From Fragaria x ananassa (taxonomy: Eukaryota > Streptophyta > Magnoliopsida > Rosales > Rosaceae): a stretch of 64,000 bases of DNA. The notes beneath the pieces were generated by a model that ran no database searches, had not been told where the DNA came from, and saw only the letters and a program-made list of their open reading frames with translations. Made by a program: the position numbers and the translations under genes. Each line of letters begins with the position of its first letter. Position 1 is the stretch's first letter. Location: contig CP139767.1 of NCBI GenBank assembly GCA_034370585.1, forward strand, positions 10,062,001-10,126,000. Direction: 5' to 3'. Shown here piece by piece: positions 33,774-45,966 of this stretch.

Positions 33774-34499
33774 GAGTAATTTTAAATACATACCCATAAT
33801 CTCTTAATACACACCCATTACTTAATACATTACCCGTCTAATTTTTTATTTCAATATTATACTAAATACATATCCCAAACTGCTTAAAATACCTTCAATA
33901 TCTAAAACTAATAATAATCTGATTATTATATATCTACTATTTCACAACTCTCTTTACGTATTCTCTTTTATTTTCTGTTAGATTTTTTTTTATCGGGTTA
34001 GAAATTTTTTCTTGATATTTTTCAATTTATAATCAAAAGAGTAATATTATATTCGAATTCCAAATCTCCAATATAACATCAATCGGTTAGAATTTGAAGA
34101 AAACAAAACTATTAAACATACATAATTTTTTCAAAGTTGAGAAACCAGTAGAAGTACAATAGCATAAAAACTAGTTTTTAGTCTGCAAGATAAGAACTAA
34201 AGTTGATAAAAAAACCAAATGAATCGGTAAATAGTACATGTGATTACTTATGACAGTAGTCGAAATTCAGACTATGAATTTTGGAGAAAAAGTTTTTATT
34301 TCTTTTCTTTTGATGTGTAGTAATAGCGGAGAAGAATTAGGTTTTAAGGAAGAAGATGTTTCTTTTTATTTTTTTTCCTTAATAATTAATGGATGTTTTT
34401 GTAATTAAACATATCTATAAAATCTGATGTGAAACATAAAATAATAGGGGTGTGTATTAAGAGATTAGAAGTGTGTATTTAAAATTTATCATTAGTAAA
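33765..34499. mobile_element. Mutator-type MITE with perfect 9-bp target duplication
   Basis: The direct repeat ATTAGTAAA occurs at 33765-33773 and 34491-34499. Between them, the 717-bp element has inverted ends of about 43 bp: left GAGTAATTTTAAATACATAC..., right (complement) GATAAATTTTAAATACACAC..., both continuing to TAATCTCTTAATACACACCC. A 9-bp duplication and ends beginning with G are Mutator-superfamily features. The interior is AT-rich and noncoding. It lies about 200 bp upstream of the first F-box copy and may sit in its promoter. Confidence 0.88.
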
Positions 34500-34696
34500 T
34501 GCCAAATATCGATGATGGGTTTAAAAAGACATGATGCCAAAAAGTATATACAAAATTAGGAGGCATTTTGGCATTCAATTAGTGGAACATAATGAATTCA
34601 AAATTCGTTTTGCTCTGGACATTTCACTGAGAGAAAGTGCTTACAAGAAGGTTGCTAAAGGTTTTTGCTTTTATTTTATATTTTGATCAGGTAAAG

Positions 34697-36350
34697 ATGG
34701 TTTCCATCTCAAAGCTTCAACACAGAGAAAGTGATATAGGTTAAGTACATTGCCAGATGAAATTCGTATTCATATACTTTCCCATTCTAAAACAAGATAT
34801 GCTGTGAGGACCAGCATTTTGTCTAAGAGATGGAGGAACATATGGGCCAATGTTCCCAATCTGAACTTCGACGACGAAGATACGCATGATGAGTTTGGTT
34901 TTAAGAGGTTTGTCAGTCGTGTACTAACCTTCCATGACTTATCAGAGATTAACAAGTTTCGTCTTCGTTGTTGCTTGGATGATGTCTCCGGCGTTGAGAG
35001 ATGGATTCGCGCTGCGCTAAGACGTAATGTAGTTGAAGTTGATGTTTGTGCTACATCAGAGACTGACCAGATTTTTAAGCTGCCAAAAAGTGTTTACACA
35101 AGCGAAACACTGAAGGTTTTAACTTTAAGGTCTAACTTTATTATTGACGCTCCTGTTGCATATGATTCTTCACGCATGAAATTCCTCCCGATTGCAAATC
35201 TTTTCCCAACCTTAAAGTTCCTCTATGTCCATTTACTTCATCCGAACGTCACGTCCATGAGGAATCTTTTCACGTACTTTCCTGTGCTTGAAGATCTGAC
35301 TATAGATGGAACCATAGGAGATGATAACCTGAACTTGAACATAAATGCGCCAGAGCTGAGGACATTAACAATATGTTTATGCACTGAAGCTAAAGATGAA
35401 GATGAAGATGAGTATGAAGGCAGTGAGGATGATGAAAACGAAGATCATGATGTCACTGGTGCATACTATTTCGACATTGATCATATCCCAAAGCTGGAAA
35501 CCTTAAGTGTTAGGGTGGATGTTCCATCATACTGGAAACTCAAATTTGGAGTATTACCAGCAGCCAAAGTCATCATCGATCTCTATGATCATTCTGCAAG
35601 TGAGCATCCTACATTTGCCAAACGTGCGTCAGCTCTTCTTAAATCAGTTCGTTATGCGCAATATCTGTCTCTTTCAGCTCATTGTTTGGAAGTAAGTATT
35701 GCTCGACTTAATTTATCCTAGCTTAACTTGTTAATTCTCTTAAGTATTATATGTTTATCACATGTATGATTTACATTAGTGGGAATGTTGAGTTTGAGCA
35801 CGAGTAGTTTCTGTTTGATCATTGTGTGCAGGCTTCTTCTCTGCCTTCTTTTAAAAAATTGAAGGAAGCGAAGCTGGTTCTTCAAGATTGCAATCGGTTG
35901 GAATCACTGTTACTGAAGATTCTCGAGGGATCACCGAATCTAGAATGTCTTATCCTAGATCGTGAGGTAAGTTATACACTATTTGATACACACACACACA
36001 CACACTCACTCACACAGCTCTTAACAAATATGTATAAAATTGTTTATTGTTTAAATGACCATCAGGTTGACAGTTGTGACTGTACTTCTCAATGCTCGGA
36101 AAATCCATTGGAAACTCTACAACCTGTGCCGTTTTGTTTAATTTCCAATCTTAAGACTATCTCCATAATGAGATTCAGAGGACTTCCGGAAGAGGTGGAA
36201 GTCGTGAAGTACTTGTTGAAAAACAGTCAAGTTTTGAAGACGATGACCATCTCTACTTTAAGGACTACTTGTGGAGATGTAGAGAAGGTGCATGAGAATT
36301 TACGTATGTGTTCAAGAGGTTCAAAGACTTGCGAGGTTGAGTTTATGTAA
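34697..36350 (+). pseudogene. F-box/LRR/FBD gene, copy 1, with 5' frameshift
   Basis: The exon structure matches its paralogues: about 34697-35691, 35832-35966 and 36066-36350. Exon 1 has the ATG at 34697 after an acceptor (TGATCAG|GTAAAG), but two extra bases in GATATAGGTTAAG, compared with GATAGGATAAG in copy 2, throw it into a TAA. The downstream frame starts at LPDEIRIHIL with no in-frame ATG near the F-box. From there it is intact: TSILSKRW F-box end, LRR region (VLTLRS, FPTLKFLYV, FPVLEDLTIDG, NAPELRTLTI), a very acidic insert (DEDEDEYEGSEDDENEDHD), then the FBD part (LKTISIMRFRGLPEEVEVVKYLLKN). The coding ability beyond the lesion suggests recent inactivation or use of another start. 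A (CA)n tract lies in intron 2. Confidence 0.8.
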
Positions 36351-37317
36351 GCTGCTGCAACTCCTGGTTATAGATTTTCAGGTAATAGAGACCGGCTAGG
36401 ACTTCAGTAGTTGGTGTTGGTTTAGTTGTTTGGCTTTTGCTTGGGAGGTTTGGTTTCACCCCCATCTTTTGTGATTGAGGCTTTTTAGCTCTCTTAATAT
36501 CCAGTAAATTTTCTTTGCAGTCCGGTTTTTGTTTCAGTTGTAAAAGCACCATCTTGACCTATTTCCAGTCTTTTTGCTTTTAGTTGTGTACATTCTTATC
36601 AACCTTGTTTATCTTTATCGGAATATTAGTCAAGAATCATGATGACATGCACAACTTGATGCTCATATAATGAAAGGCACAAACATATTGACTCACTTGG
36701 TTGCCTTGGATCTCTCTTTAACTTGAACTAGCCTGGCTTGGTTTTCGTGACTGCTAGCTGTTCTTGAACTTTCATAACAGAATTTTTAAAGAGACCATCA
36801 GCATTGCCTATTTATTGTATCTCAACAGAACCTCAAGACTTTACAGATATCTGGTGGTGAAACTGCGGAAGCAGTCAAGCGGGTGATAAAAGTGGCAAAG
36901 ATTTTAGAACTCGGTAATTGTGTTATTTTGACACTTGAATACTATGGCTAAAAGTACCAAAGTGAGAAGATAACTGTTCAGTTTTCTTATAACGCTTTTT
37001 GAATTTGTGAAAGCCAGTATGGTCTTGCGGATTGATGTTGGTTACTGTGATATATAGCTCATCAAACTGCATGGACTATGGCAAATTTGCAAGGAAAAAT
37101 GGAAAAAAATACATGATTATGTTTATGCATGGATGGATTGATACTTCTGAGGAATTACATATGTAAAACAGCACTAGCCCTACGACATTACAACCATAGG
37201 TTATATATGCTAGGTCTGCAGTTTCATTCATGGATTAAGGTTAAATGCCTTAAGAAAGACTCATGTGATATACAATGCACTTGAATTTTGATTGGTGGAG
37301 CAAGAGAAAATTTGAAA
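36351..37317. other. Spacer with a possible FBD-like fragment
   Basis: There is no complete gene. At about 36830-36915 a short frame after an acceptor-like CAACAG reads NLKTLQISGGETAEAV followed by KVAKILELG. This vaguely resembles an FBD exon (LKTI..I.G....E...) and could be a relic of another F-box copy. The evidence is weak. Confidence 0.3.
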
Positions 37318-39280
37318 TTACAGGGTTGGAGCTCTTTCAATATTTCCAGAGATCACAGTAAGCAAGTTGTTGCCAAAAGGATCACTGAGATGCTTTGATA
37401 GGTTTTCAACAGGACCTTCTCCAGTGACATAAGCTTGGATGAAGAAACCGAGCATGGAAAACATTGCCAGTCTACCATTCTTAATCTCCTTCACCTTTAG
37501 AAGTGCAGCTTGGTCGGGGTCCTTTGCGAGCCCCAATGGGTCGAATGGACCACCTGGGTGAAGCTTGTCCTCCAAATCCTACCAGGAGAATAACACAACC
37601 AGTTAAGTTTTGACTGAAGCCCACAGGTAAGTAAACAATAACCAGACACCAACTTATTTTGTGATTCTTGTACTTGATATTGGACTAACATTCAAGAGGG
37701 CAAACTTGTGTTCTTGGTTAATTCAGAATCAGTAATTTACGTAATACTTAACTAAAGGGTAGCACCAAGTTTTAGTGACATACCAAACCATTTGTGAGTC
37801 TGTAGTATTCTGCTCCTCCAAGAAGAACGATTTCAGCAACAACAGCAACAACCAAGTTAATAGGTATGCTCTTGCCGAAGTAGTTCAATGTGTTTCCATC
37901 AAGGAGTAGAGCTCCGGTCTGCGTACATGTCATGTAACAAACGTCATGAATTAAGTCCAAAACACTTGATTAATGAGATTGTCATCAAACTATTTTTGTA
38001 ACTTCATCTTAATTAGTCCTAGTATTTAAGTCAGAGACCAAGAATGTAGATGCAGATATCTAATTCAGATGCCAATTCACCTTGAACCAAACGGCCTCAG
38101 GTCCGCAGTTAGCACCAAATTTGTTGAAGGCTTCTGGGATGATGAACCCAGCAGCTCCGAGCATAGCCCACCGAGCATGGATCAACTCATATGCTTGGTA
38201 TCTGCAATCAAATTAGGGTAGTCCTCCTAAATTACACTGATCTATGTATAGATTACATATAATACTTAAGGACAGAAATATAGACAGAGAGTACGGTATA
38301 GTATAACATACTTGCTGAAGTTTTCTGGCTTCTTGCTTAGACCAAAAGGATCATAACCATAACTGCATAGATCCACAGTTGCACACACATTATACCAAGT
38401 TAGTAACATACAATATTACAGATTTATTCATAGACTAAATCACTAAATAGTACATTACTTACTTTCATGGTTTAAGACTTTTAAGTATTTTAACTACTTT
38501 TACATAGCTTAATTAAGGATTTAAACGGGTTTGTTACTTCGGCTACGGTACATTACTGAGGCAAACTGGCTCCATAGTAGACTTGTTCAGATAGATCTCA
38601 ATTTTTCCCCAAAAAAAAAAGAAAGATAGATCTCAATTTAGCACACAACTGTAGGGAGCTGGACTAGTGCTATAGGAAGTCGGTCTACCTTGATGTGCCT
38701 ATTCTTTCATAGACCAATAGTACATTCCTTAAACTCAGAGCTAATTACATGGTTCAACCTATGACAAACATAGCTAGTTTGGTTACTTCAAAAGAAATAA
38801 AGCATAGACAACAGAATCTTACTCTCCGGGAACTTCTCCGGTCAAGTACTCTGGGATCTCTGATCGGTCCAAGAGCCCGGAAGGCAAGAAAATTCTTCTT
38901 TCAGGACCTGAAACAATAAAAAACCACCACAATGTGCATACTAATCAGTTACGTTCACACCAACAAAACCAAAACCACAAAAGTACGTGATGATACATAG
39001 TTGAAGTGAAGTGATGATACATAGTTGAAGTGAAGTGATGTTCATGAATTATACTTGGTTGCTTACCATACCACTTTGAGAGCTCATCGCTCTCGGGGGC
39101 AGCGACTACCTTGGCCTTGGGAGCTGCAGCCTTCTTCTTTCCGAAAAGCGCGACGGTCTTGAAGGTGGCAGGGGTAGTGGCAGTGGGAGCCGACCGTGAA
39201 GCGCCGCTGAAGTTGCTCTTGCTGAGGGGAGTTCCTAGCAACTCCGACATACCAACCGGCGATGTTGCAAGAGAAGCCAT
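37318..39280 (-). CDS. LHCB5: Chlorophyll a/b-binding protein CP26 of photosystem II
   Basis: Six exons rebuilt with canonical junctions: 39280-39067, 38907-38823, 38362-38312, 38201-38081, 37918-37784 and 37578-37318, giving 288 residues. The N-terminal ~45 residues are Ser/Thr/Ala-rich, a chloroplast transit peptide, followed by TFKTVALFGKKK. The mature protein has SDELSKWYGPERRIFLP, the first LHC helix with YELIHARWAMLGAAGF, GALLLDGNTLNYFGKSIPIN, and the third helix with LKVKEIKNGRLAMFSMLGFF and QAYVTGEGPVENLSKHLSDP. The paired ExxxxRxAM motifs bind chlorophyll and lock helices 1 and 3. The C-terminal end (NLLTVISGNIERAPTL) is that of CP26, not CP29 or the major LHCII proteins. CP26 is a monomeric inner antenna linking LHCII trimers to the PSII core and takes part in photoprotection. 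The ATG at 39280 is chosen because the upstream frame has no other ATG. Confidence 0.96.
38983..39042. repeat. Two-copy 24-bp repeat in CP26 intron 1
   Basis: The unit GTGATGATACATAGTTGAAG plus TGAA occurs twice in direct succession, with a partial third, close to the exon 1 donor. It leaves the splice site intact. Confidence 0.85.
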
Positions 39281-41083
39281 TTCCAAAGTGGGGAGTGTCG
39301 AAGCTGCAAGTGATAGCAAGGTTGTGGTGGTACGTGACTAACTGTTAGTAGTGGGAAACTATGGGGCTGAGAAACGTTATACTATAAGCTTGAGCTGGTG
39401 GATGTCGACCTGCCACCTTGGATTTCTTGTCCATGTCCGGTGATTGGTTTCTATGGAACTTAGGCAATCCATTGCTGGGATTTCATAGGGTGGACTTGCT
39501 GATTTGGCAGATGATGCTGCTGATGTGGAATTCAGTGGATAACATGTTCTATCCAGTGTTTATGGACTATTTCTCTTTGTTAGTCTTCAAATAAATGTCT
39601 TTCTCATCTGTCATTAGTCTTTCATGAAAATATGTTTGTGATCCCTAAACACAGGATTGGATGAGTAAATCGACTAACAAGACAATTCAGAGACACAATG
39701 AAAATTGATTATATAGTAATTTTACTAAAGAAATTTTTAGAGTTGGCTCAAAAGTGATGTAGGTCAATTACGTATTACTTGCTACAACATTAGCGTAAAT
39801 TACGTTTTTGCAAATCAACCTATTTATTTAAAAAAGAAGTTTGTAGTCCTCTCATCTTTTCAAAAAAAAAAAGAAGAAGAAGAGTTGTAATCCTATATGT
39901 ACGAATAACCTGACGCCCACATATTGAGATATGCATGCCTCAAGGTATAGAAGTCATTTCCTTTTTTTTTTTTTTTTTTTTTTTTTATAAAAGTCGTTTC
40001 CTTAGTATATACATTTGCAACTAGCTAGTGTGGGACAATTTTAAGGAAATGTCAGTGTGTGAGGGACAACTGCGGATAATAACTTTACTTGTTCACTTTA
40101 AAATCTGGCCTTGGATGAAAAGGTGTTACTGAGTCTTAGGAATCTCATTCTTCAACGAAAATTGGATGAAAATAGATTTGTCCAACTGTTTTGAAAATTG
40201 GTGCTAACAAGCTTCAACATTTGAAGATTACATTACGAGAAGTTCTACAACGCAGCAGCCAACGCTGCAACATTTCCAAGTGTAAGGGAAATGTCTAGTA
40301 CTTTTGGGCTTTAAACTCACAAGCCCAATCCACTCAACAAACAGACAAACCCCAAATAGGGTTTGCCTCTATAAATTCTCCAAAGTTGGAGAACGAAGAG
40401 TTGCAGCAGACATGGTGGAACCACGTCGTTAGGACTCTTGTCTTTTTTTCCTCGGCTTCAAAGTTCAAACTCCCACTCACTCTCTGGGTTTCACTACATT
40501 TTCCGGGTCTGTCTCGGAACCCCTTCTAGGTAACTGTCTTCCCCACTTTTTAACTTCTTTTCTTCTATTTTGGTGACCAATAATACCGAACAATGATGAA
40601 GTGACAAAAAATCAAGTCTTATTCGTTGGAATGTTTGTCTCTGCAGAAGAAAATAGTCTTTTATCTCTTCAGTTTTATACTTTTTTTTTTTTGAGAGCTT
40701 CAGTTTTATACTTGTATGTGTAAGGGTAATATAGAAACATGTTTAGTCCAATCTTTAATCTGTTTGATTCATGTAAGATAGTACAATTTTGCTCTTAGAT
40801 GTATGTTAATGCAAATGGGTATTCCAGGATACTGTAAATGCCAAGAATAATTTTACGGTTCTACTACCCATTTGAAAAATCTTGAATTTTAAGTACAGTG
40901 AAACAAAAAGTTTCGATTTTTAGGGCTTTGGGTTTAGGTATTTGCTTCTGCGTCAATTTCAATTCTGAGGATTTGTGTCATATTCTTTTGTTGTATAAAG
41001 GCTTCTTAAGCAACCAAAGTTATAAGTTATAACAGTGGCTGTGATTTTCCGTTTTTTTTTTTTTTTTGATTTACTAGGTACCA
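39281..41083. other. Promoter side of CP26 and 5' region of F-box copy 2
   Basis: 39281-39420 (minus) is the probable CP26 leader and core promoter; a TATAGTATAA box lies near 39390-39380. From about 40380 the plus strand carries a leader-like stretch that ends at a donor (CTTCTAG|GTAACTG, about 40530). The matching acceptor ACTAG|GTACCA is at 41077, just before the F-box copy 2 ATG, so that gene probably has an intron of about 550 bp in its leader. A long T run sits at 39961-39986. Confidence 0.45.
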
Positions 41084-42904
41084 ATGGATTCTCATTCAAA
41101 GCTTCAAGATAGAGTTAAAGATAGGATAAGTGAATTGCCGGACCGAGTTCTTATACACATTGTTTCATTTCTTGCAACAAAATATGCTGTGAGGACCAGC
41201 ATTTTGTCCAAACGATGGAAGGGAATATGGGCCTTTAGTCCCAATCTTGACTTCTTTGATATATCTATGAGGAACAAAGCTGGTTTTGTGGATTTTGTAG
41301 AACGGGTACTTACCTCCCGTGACTTGGACATTCAAAAGTTTCGTTTCGAATGTTTCAATGTCGGGGATTTCTCTCGTGTTGATAGCTGGATTCGTACTGC
41401 AGTTAGGCTTAACGTTGTTGAAGTTGATCTTAATTTTGGATGCGACAGACGCCAGGTTTATGAGTTGCCAGACAGCCTATTTATGTGCGAATCCCTGAAG
41501 GTGTTGAAGGTGGTTGCGGGATGTATTACTTTTGATCCTCCATCACCTAGGTTTCCCAGTCTCAAGGTTCTCAATGCTTGTCTTTATCAGCCTAACAATG
41601 AGTCAATGGAGAAGCTTTTCTCTTGCTGCCCTGTACTAGAAGATTTGTCCCTAAGGGCAGATATTGGAGATGCAGTTTTGAATTTCAAAGTGTCTGCACC
41701 TGAACTGAAGACATTCAGAGTAGATTTGTTTAATGCATATAAAAATGCATATGAATATCCCAGCGATGATGAAGATGAAGCTCCTGATTGCATTGATGTC
41801 TACAACTTCTTCATTAATGCCCCAAAGCTTGAAACCCTTGATATCCATACCGATATCTTGTCAAATTTCTTCTTCGAAAATTCAGAGTCACTAGTGAAAG
41901 CCAATATTGATCTCACTCACCATGATTCAAGTGAACGGCCTACTTTTGCTAAAAGTGCAACTGCACTTATGGCAGCAGTTTCCAATGTGAAGGATTTGTC
42001 TCTTTCAGCTGATTGTTTCAAGGTAAGTATGTCTTAACTTGTTCCTTTTACAGTATTTGATATAGACATTATAGGAAGAAAAGACGTGTGTTGGAGGATG
42101 GAAATCAAAGGTGTGCGCTTCTTCTTTAGATGAAGAGTGGAAGGGTAAGGAATGCATGCAGGTCCATCAATTTCAGTTAACTCATAGTTGGTTGCTGGAA
42201 TGAAATTAATCAAGTCGTATTAATAGTTTTGTTTGGAGAGGAAATGCTAAAGAAATATGGATGTAATTCCATGAGAAGGTTCATTTCGTATTTCCTTAGA
42301 ATCCAAAGTCATATGCATGCGGACTGGTTTCTGTTTTATAATTGTTTCACCATTCATGTAGGCTCGTTATCTGCCTGCTTTTGATAATTTGAGCAAGTTG
42401 GAGCTGGTTTTTCAAGATTGCCACCACTTGGAATTGCTGTTACCAGAGTTTCTCAACAGATCACCTAAACTGGAATCTCTCATCATAAATCGTTTTGTGA
42501 GATATATGCCCAACTTTTCTTCTCATAACCAACATACGCTGTAATGAGATTCATATTCATCTATTCTCTTATATTTTCAGGATTTTACTTGTGGAGAACA
42601 TACCAATGATCGTCGTTGGAGTCAACCAAAGAAGGTGCCTATTTGTTTGCTGTCACAGCTCAAGACTATCACACTAAAGGGAGTAAGAGGAGCTCCTGAG
42701 GAAATGAAAATGGCAAAGTATCTACTAATGGCGGGTAAAGTTCTCGAAACAGTGACTGTTTCGATTACAACTGACAGGGATCTTCTTTCAGTGTATTCAA
42801 CAGAGAAGGGATTACAGAAGACATTCTGTTCCTTTCAGAAGGGTTCAAAGACTTGTGTAGTCAAATTCGTCAAAGGCAAAGTTCGTAGGTTCCTAGACTA
42901 CTAG
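41084..42904 (+). CDS. F-box/LRR/FBD protein, copy 2
   Basis: Three coding exons, 41084-42022, 42362-42496 and 42581-42904, give 465 residues; the second intron uses a GTGAGA donor. The N-terminal F-box reads RISELPDRVLIHIVSFLATKYAVRTSILSKRW (about residues 13-45), the surface that binds SKP1 in SCF ubiquitin ligases. Leucine-rich stretches follow (LPDSLFMCESLKVLKV, FPSLKVL, SCCPVLEDLSLRAD, SAPELKTFRVD, NAPKLETLDI) that would recognise a substrate. The last exon holds the FBD region (LLSQLKTITLKGVRGAPEEM, AKYLLMAGKVLETVT, GSKTCVVKFV). Compared with copies 3 and 4 the C-terminus is extended (KGKVRRFLDY), and this end overlaps a 251-bp duplication. The target is unknown; the family is large and fast evolving. 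A copia element begins 332 bp downstream. Confidence 0.88.
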
Positions 42905-43352
42905 CTTTTGGAAAGTCCAGCTTTTTTTGTTAGAAGCATTTTTCCAGATTTTTGACTTGAAAACAGTTGGATCTGACTTGAAAATGTTGTAGGATATTCC
43001 ATATCTTTCTAGATATTCTTTATGTGTGTCTTTGTCTTATGCCAATAGGATATGTAGTTAGACTAGATCTATGTATTCATATCCTTACCATACTGGTAAT
43101 GACTTGTGTAGTCAAATTCGTCAAAGGCAAAGTTCGTAGGTTCCTAGACTACTAGCTTTTGGAAAGTCCAGCTTTTTTTGTTAGAAGCATTTTTCTAGAT
43201 TTTTGACTTGAAAACAGTTGGATCTGACTTGAAAATGTTGTAGGATATTCCATATCTTTCTAGATATTCTTTATGTGTGTCTTTGTCTTATGCCAATAGG
43301 ATATGTAGTTAGACTAGATCTATGTATTCATATCCTTACCATACTGGTAATG
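42851..43352. repeat. Recent 251-bp tandem duplication across the gene end and LTR
   Basis: 42851-43101 and 43102-43352 are the same sequence with one substitution seen by eye (CATTTTTCCAG versus CATTTTTCTAG). Each unit contains the last 54 coding bases of F-box copy 2 including its stop, the 3' flank, the target-site GAAAA and about the first 117 bp of the copia 5' LTR. The duplication therefore happened after the retrotransposon arrived. The LTR pair differs more than the two repeat units do, which gives the same order of events. Confidence 0.93.
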
Positions 43353-43438
43353 TGTAATTCCCTATATAAAGGGCTCCTATCAATGAATGAGACACATCTT
43401 TCACGATTCTCTATTCTCAATTTACTTTTACTTCATCA
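43236..43438 (+). repeat. 5' LTR of the copia element
   Basis: 203 bp, TGTTGTAGGATATTCC to TTACTTCATCA. It contains a TATATAAAGGGCTCC promoter box. A partial second copy of its first 117 bp lies at 42985-43101 because of the 251-bp tandem duplication. Confidence 0.95.
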
Positions 43439-43973
43439 CGTTATCAGCCCTTTTCTCAAACCCTTGAGCTAATAGTTTTTTCTCAAACCCTAAAACCAAA
43501 AGCCGAAAACCCTTGGCCTTTCCTCGGCCGCCGCCGCTGTTGCCCACGACTGCCGCTCCCTGGCCGTCCGCTCCACTGCTTCCTTCTCGTCCGATCAAGC
43601 ATCCAAGTTTTACGGTATGTTTACTTTACAACCCTAAAACTCTTCAAAGTTCAATAACCTCAGGGGAGATAAAGTGCTTTCTTATCTTCTTCTACTCCAT
43701 TCTATGCTTGGGACGGTGTATTTGCAGGTTTAAAAATCCCGGTTATCCTCCCCGGGTCCAAAGTTGTGTTTGATCAACTTTGGTTATTGCTATTTTGAAG
43801 GTGTGTTTGATCACCTTCACACAAGTTTTTTCCGAGTCGTGTTTGATCGACTCTGGACATTTAGGGTTGTGTTTGATCAACCCTAGAAAGACAAACCAAA
43901 AGCATCGTATTTGAGTACCTTTTTCAGGGTCTCCAACAGAAAACTAATACGACTTGTTCTCTCTTGTATGCAG

Positions 43974-45027
43974 ATGGACAGAGGCATTGAATTTGACGTC
44001 CTCGACGCCCATGGTACTGAGTACCATCGTTGGGTCTCGGACATAGAACAAACCTTCATCGCTAAGGATCTGACCGAGACCATATTCCCCAATCCAGATC
44101 AGGAACCGCCTAGAAAGAGAACAAAATCTCAGGCACTCATGTTCCTTCGTAAGCATATCGATCCCATACTGCGCAGGCAGTATCAATCCAAGCACGATCC
44201 AAAAGATCTGTGGGATGCCCTTGCCGAATGCTTCGGCAACATTCACTCGACCTTGCTCCCAGAACTAATTGCTCGCTGGGATGAAATCCGACTTTTGGAT
44301 TACAAGAAGGTTGATGACTTCAACAAGGATATGCTTTGCCTACAAGCTCAACTGAGCTCATGTGGAGTCGAGAAAAGTGATGCCGACATGATCGAAAAGA
44401 CTTTCTCGACCTTCCCTTCAGCTGCTAAGATCCTCATGAACCAATATCGGCTTGAGTTCACAAATAGGAGGATTACTACATTTAGCGGCTTAATGACGCA
44501 ACTCCTTATGGAAGAAAAGAATAATATGATCAATGATCAGCATAATTTGCGTCCTCTAGGCACCCGGAAAATTCCGGAATCTAATTACAATTGCAACCGG
44601 AATAAGAAAGCTCCGAAACGCAAGGATCAACATAGGAATGAACCTTATGCACGTGGGAATCAACACCACCGTGCCTCTAGTTCTCAGGGACAAGGTAGCG
44701 ACTTTAGTGGCCGTACCAACTCATGGCGTCGAGACACCGGTGCCGCCGGCCCCAAGGGCAGCGCCGCTCCTCCTCGAAAGCAGCATGCTCGCTCTTCTTC
44801 TGCCTTTGATGGTCAATTAATGCAACAGATGTGGGTCCAATGACCACTGGTCTAAAAGCTGTCGCGCTCCTGCAAATGTTGTTGCCGCATACAAGAAATA
44901 CAAGGAATTGATGGAAGTCAATTCCACTGAAAACAATGGAGTTGAACATAATGTTACCTTCAAGGTCGCTGACCCTAATAGACAATGTTCTGACTTAGAT
45001 GCCCCTGACTTTGACGTCACCGGCTAG
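43974..45027 (+). pseudogene. Copia gag with frameshift before the zinc knuckle
   Basis: The ATG at 43974 opens a gag of the UBN2/retrotrans_gag type (HRWVSDIEQTFIAKDL, RKHIDPILRRQY, DLWDALAECF, LLPELIARWDEIRLLDY). One extra A near 44820 ends this frame at 44843. The CCHC zinc knuckle CNRCGSNDHWSKSC and the end of gag lie in the next frame, to a TAG at 45025-45027. A GC-rich Gly/Ala/Pro segment precedes the knuckle (44735-44790). Confidence 0.88.
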
Positions 45028-45966
45028 ATTGTTTTCCCTTTTACAAGTCATGATGTAATAAGGCATCGTCAGCATGCCATGCTTAGTTTTCTTCTCAATT
45101 TCTTTTTTGAGACCCTTATGTACTCTTTTCAGCGCATTAATGAAAGTTTATTTCATGGTTCTTCTTGTCTCTACATGGTTCGAATTGATTTACATCTACC
45201 TTAGAAAACATGGCATCAACGCCATCTTCGGTCTCTCCCTTAAAGGAGGTGACATACGGCGCCGTGACTCTCAAGGAGAGTTACTCACGTGTTTTCCGGT
45301 TCAAGTCTTTTACCTATAGCGGATTTTCCATCATCAATTGTTCAACTAGGCTCATCCAAGTTAGTATGATGTCTTAGAATTGTCTGAAATTAAGGAGCTA
45401 GTGGTTTAAGTGTGCCTCGCACTACCGACCCTCCACGGACATGTCTGGTCATACTTAATTTGGAGTTACCGAAAGCTTTTGATTTTGGATTCCCTCTACG
45501 CTATTACTCCAATTGCTGTCTTGTAAAAGACGTTAAAGACTTGACAAAACCAGACCATCATCGAATCCCCTAGGTTCTTTGATCATCAACACGTCCCTGT
45601 GGCTGAGTTTTCGTCTCCATGCCACCAGCAAGCTTCAAAAACTTTGCTAATGCCAAATCTGCGGAAAAACAGTAATCTGTCCTCCCTGGACAGTCACTTC
45701 GTTTGAGCTTTGTGAACAGCTCCGGACGAACCAGACAGTCAGCTTTATATCATTGGAAAGCTCTACGAGTCTAGTTTTCAGAACATTTTGCGGTTCGTCC
45801 ATATCTATTTTAACGAAGGAGTTATGACTGTTTTAGCGCGCAAAAGGTCATTATGCGCGAGAAATTTTTAGCACTCTCGGGATTGTTGCTACTTTTAGCT
45901 TTTTCAATCCTTCTAAATAGCTCGATATCGACCTATTTACTCATATATCTACTCTCTTTTGTAGGT
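45028..45966. other. Noncoding interval between copia gag and protease
   Basis: About 940 bp without a useful frame separate the gag stop from the protease start. In most plant copia elements gag and pol are joined in one frame, so either an insertion or extensive decay is implied. I recognise no ends of another transposon in it. Confidence 0.5.

Noticed and set aside
34750..35721. Intact F-box frame starting at 34750
   Set aside because: The first codon there is TTG; the true ATG at 34697 is out of frame because of a 2-bp insertion, so the copy is treated as broken.
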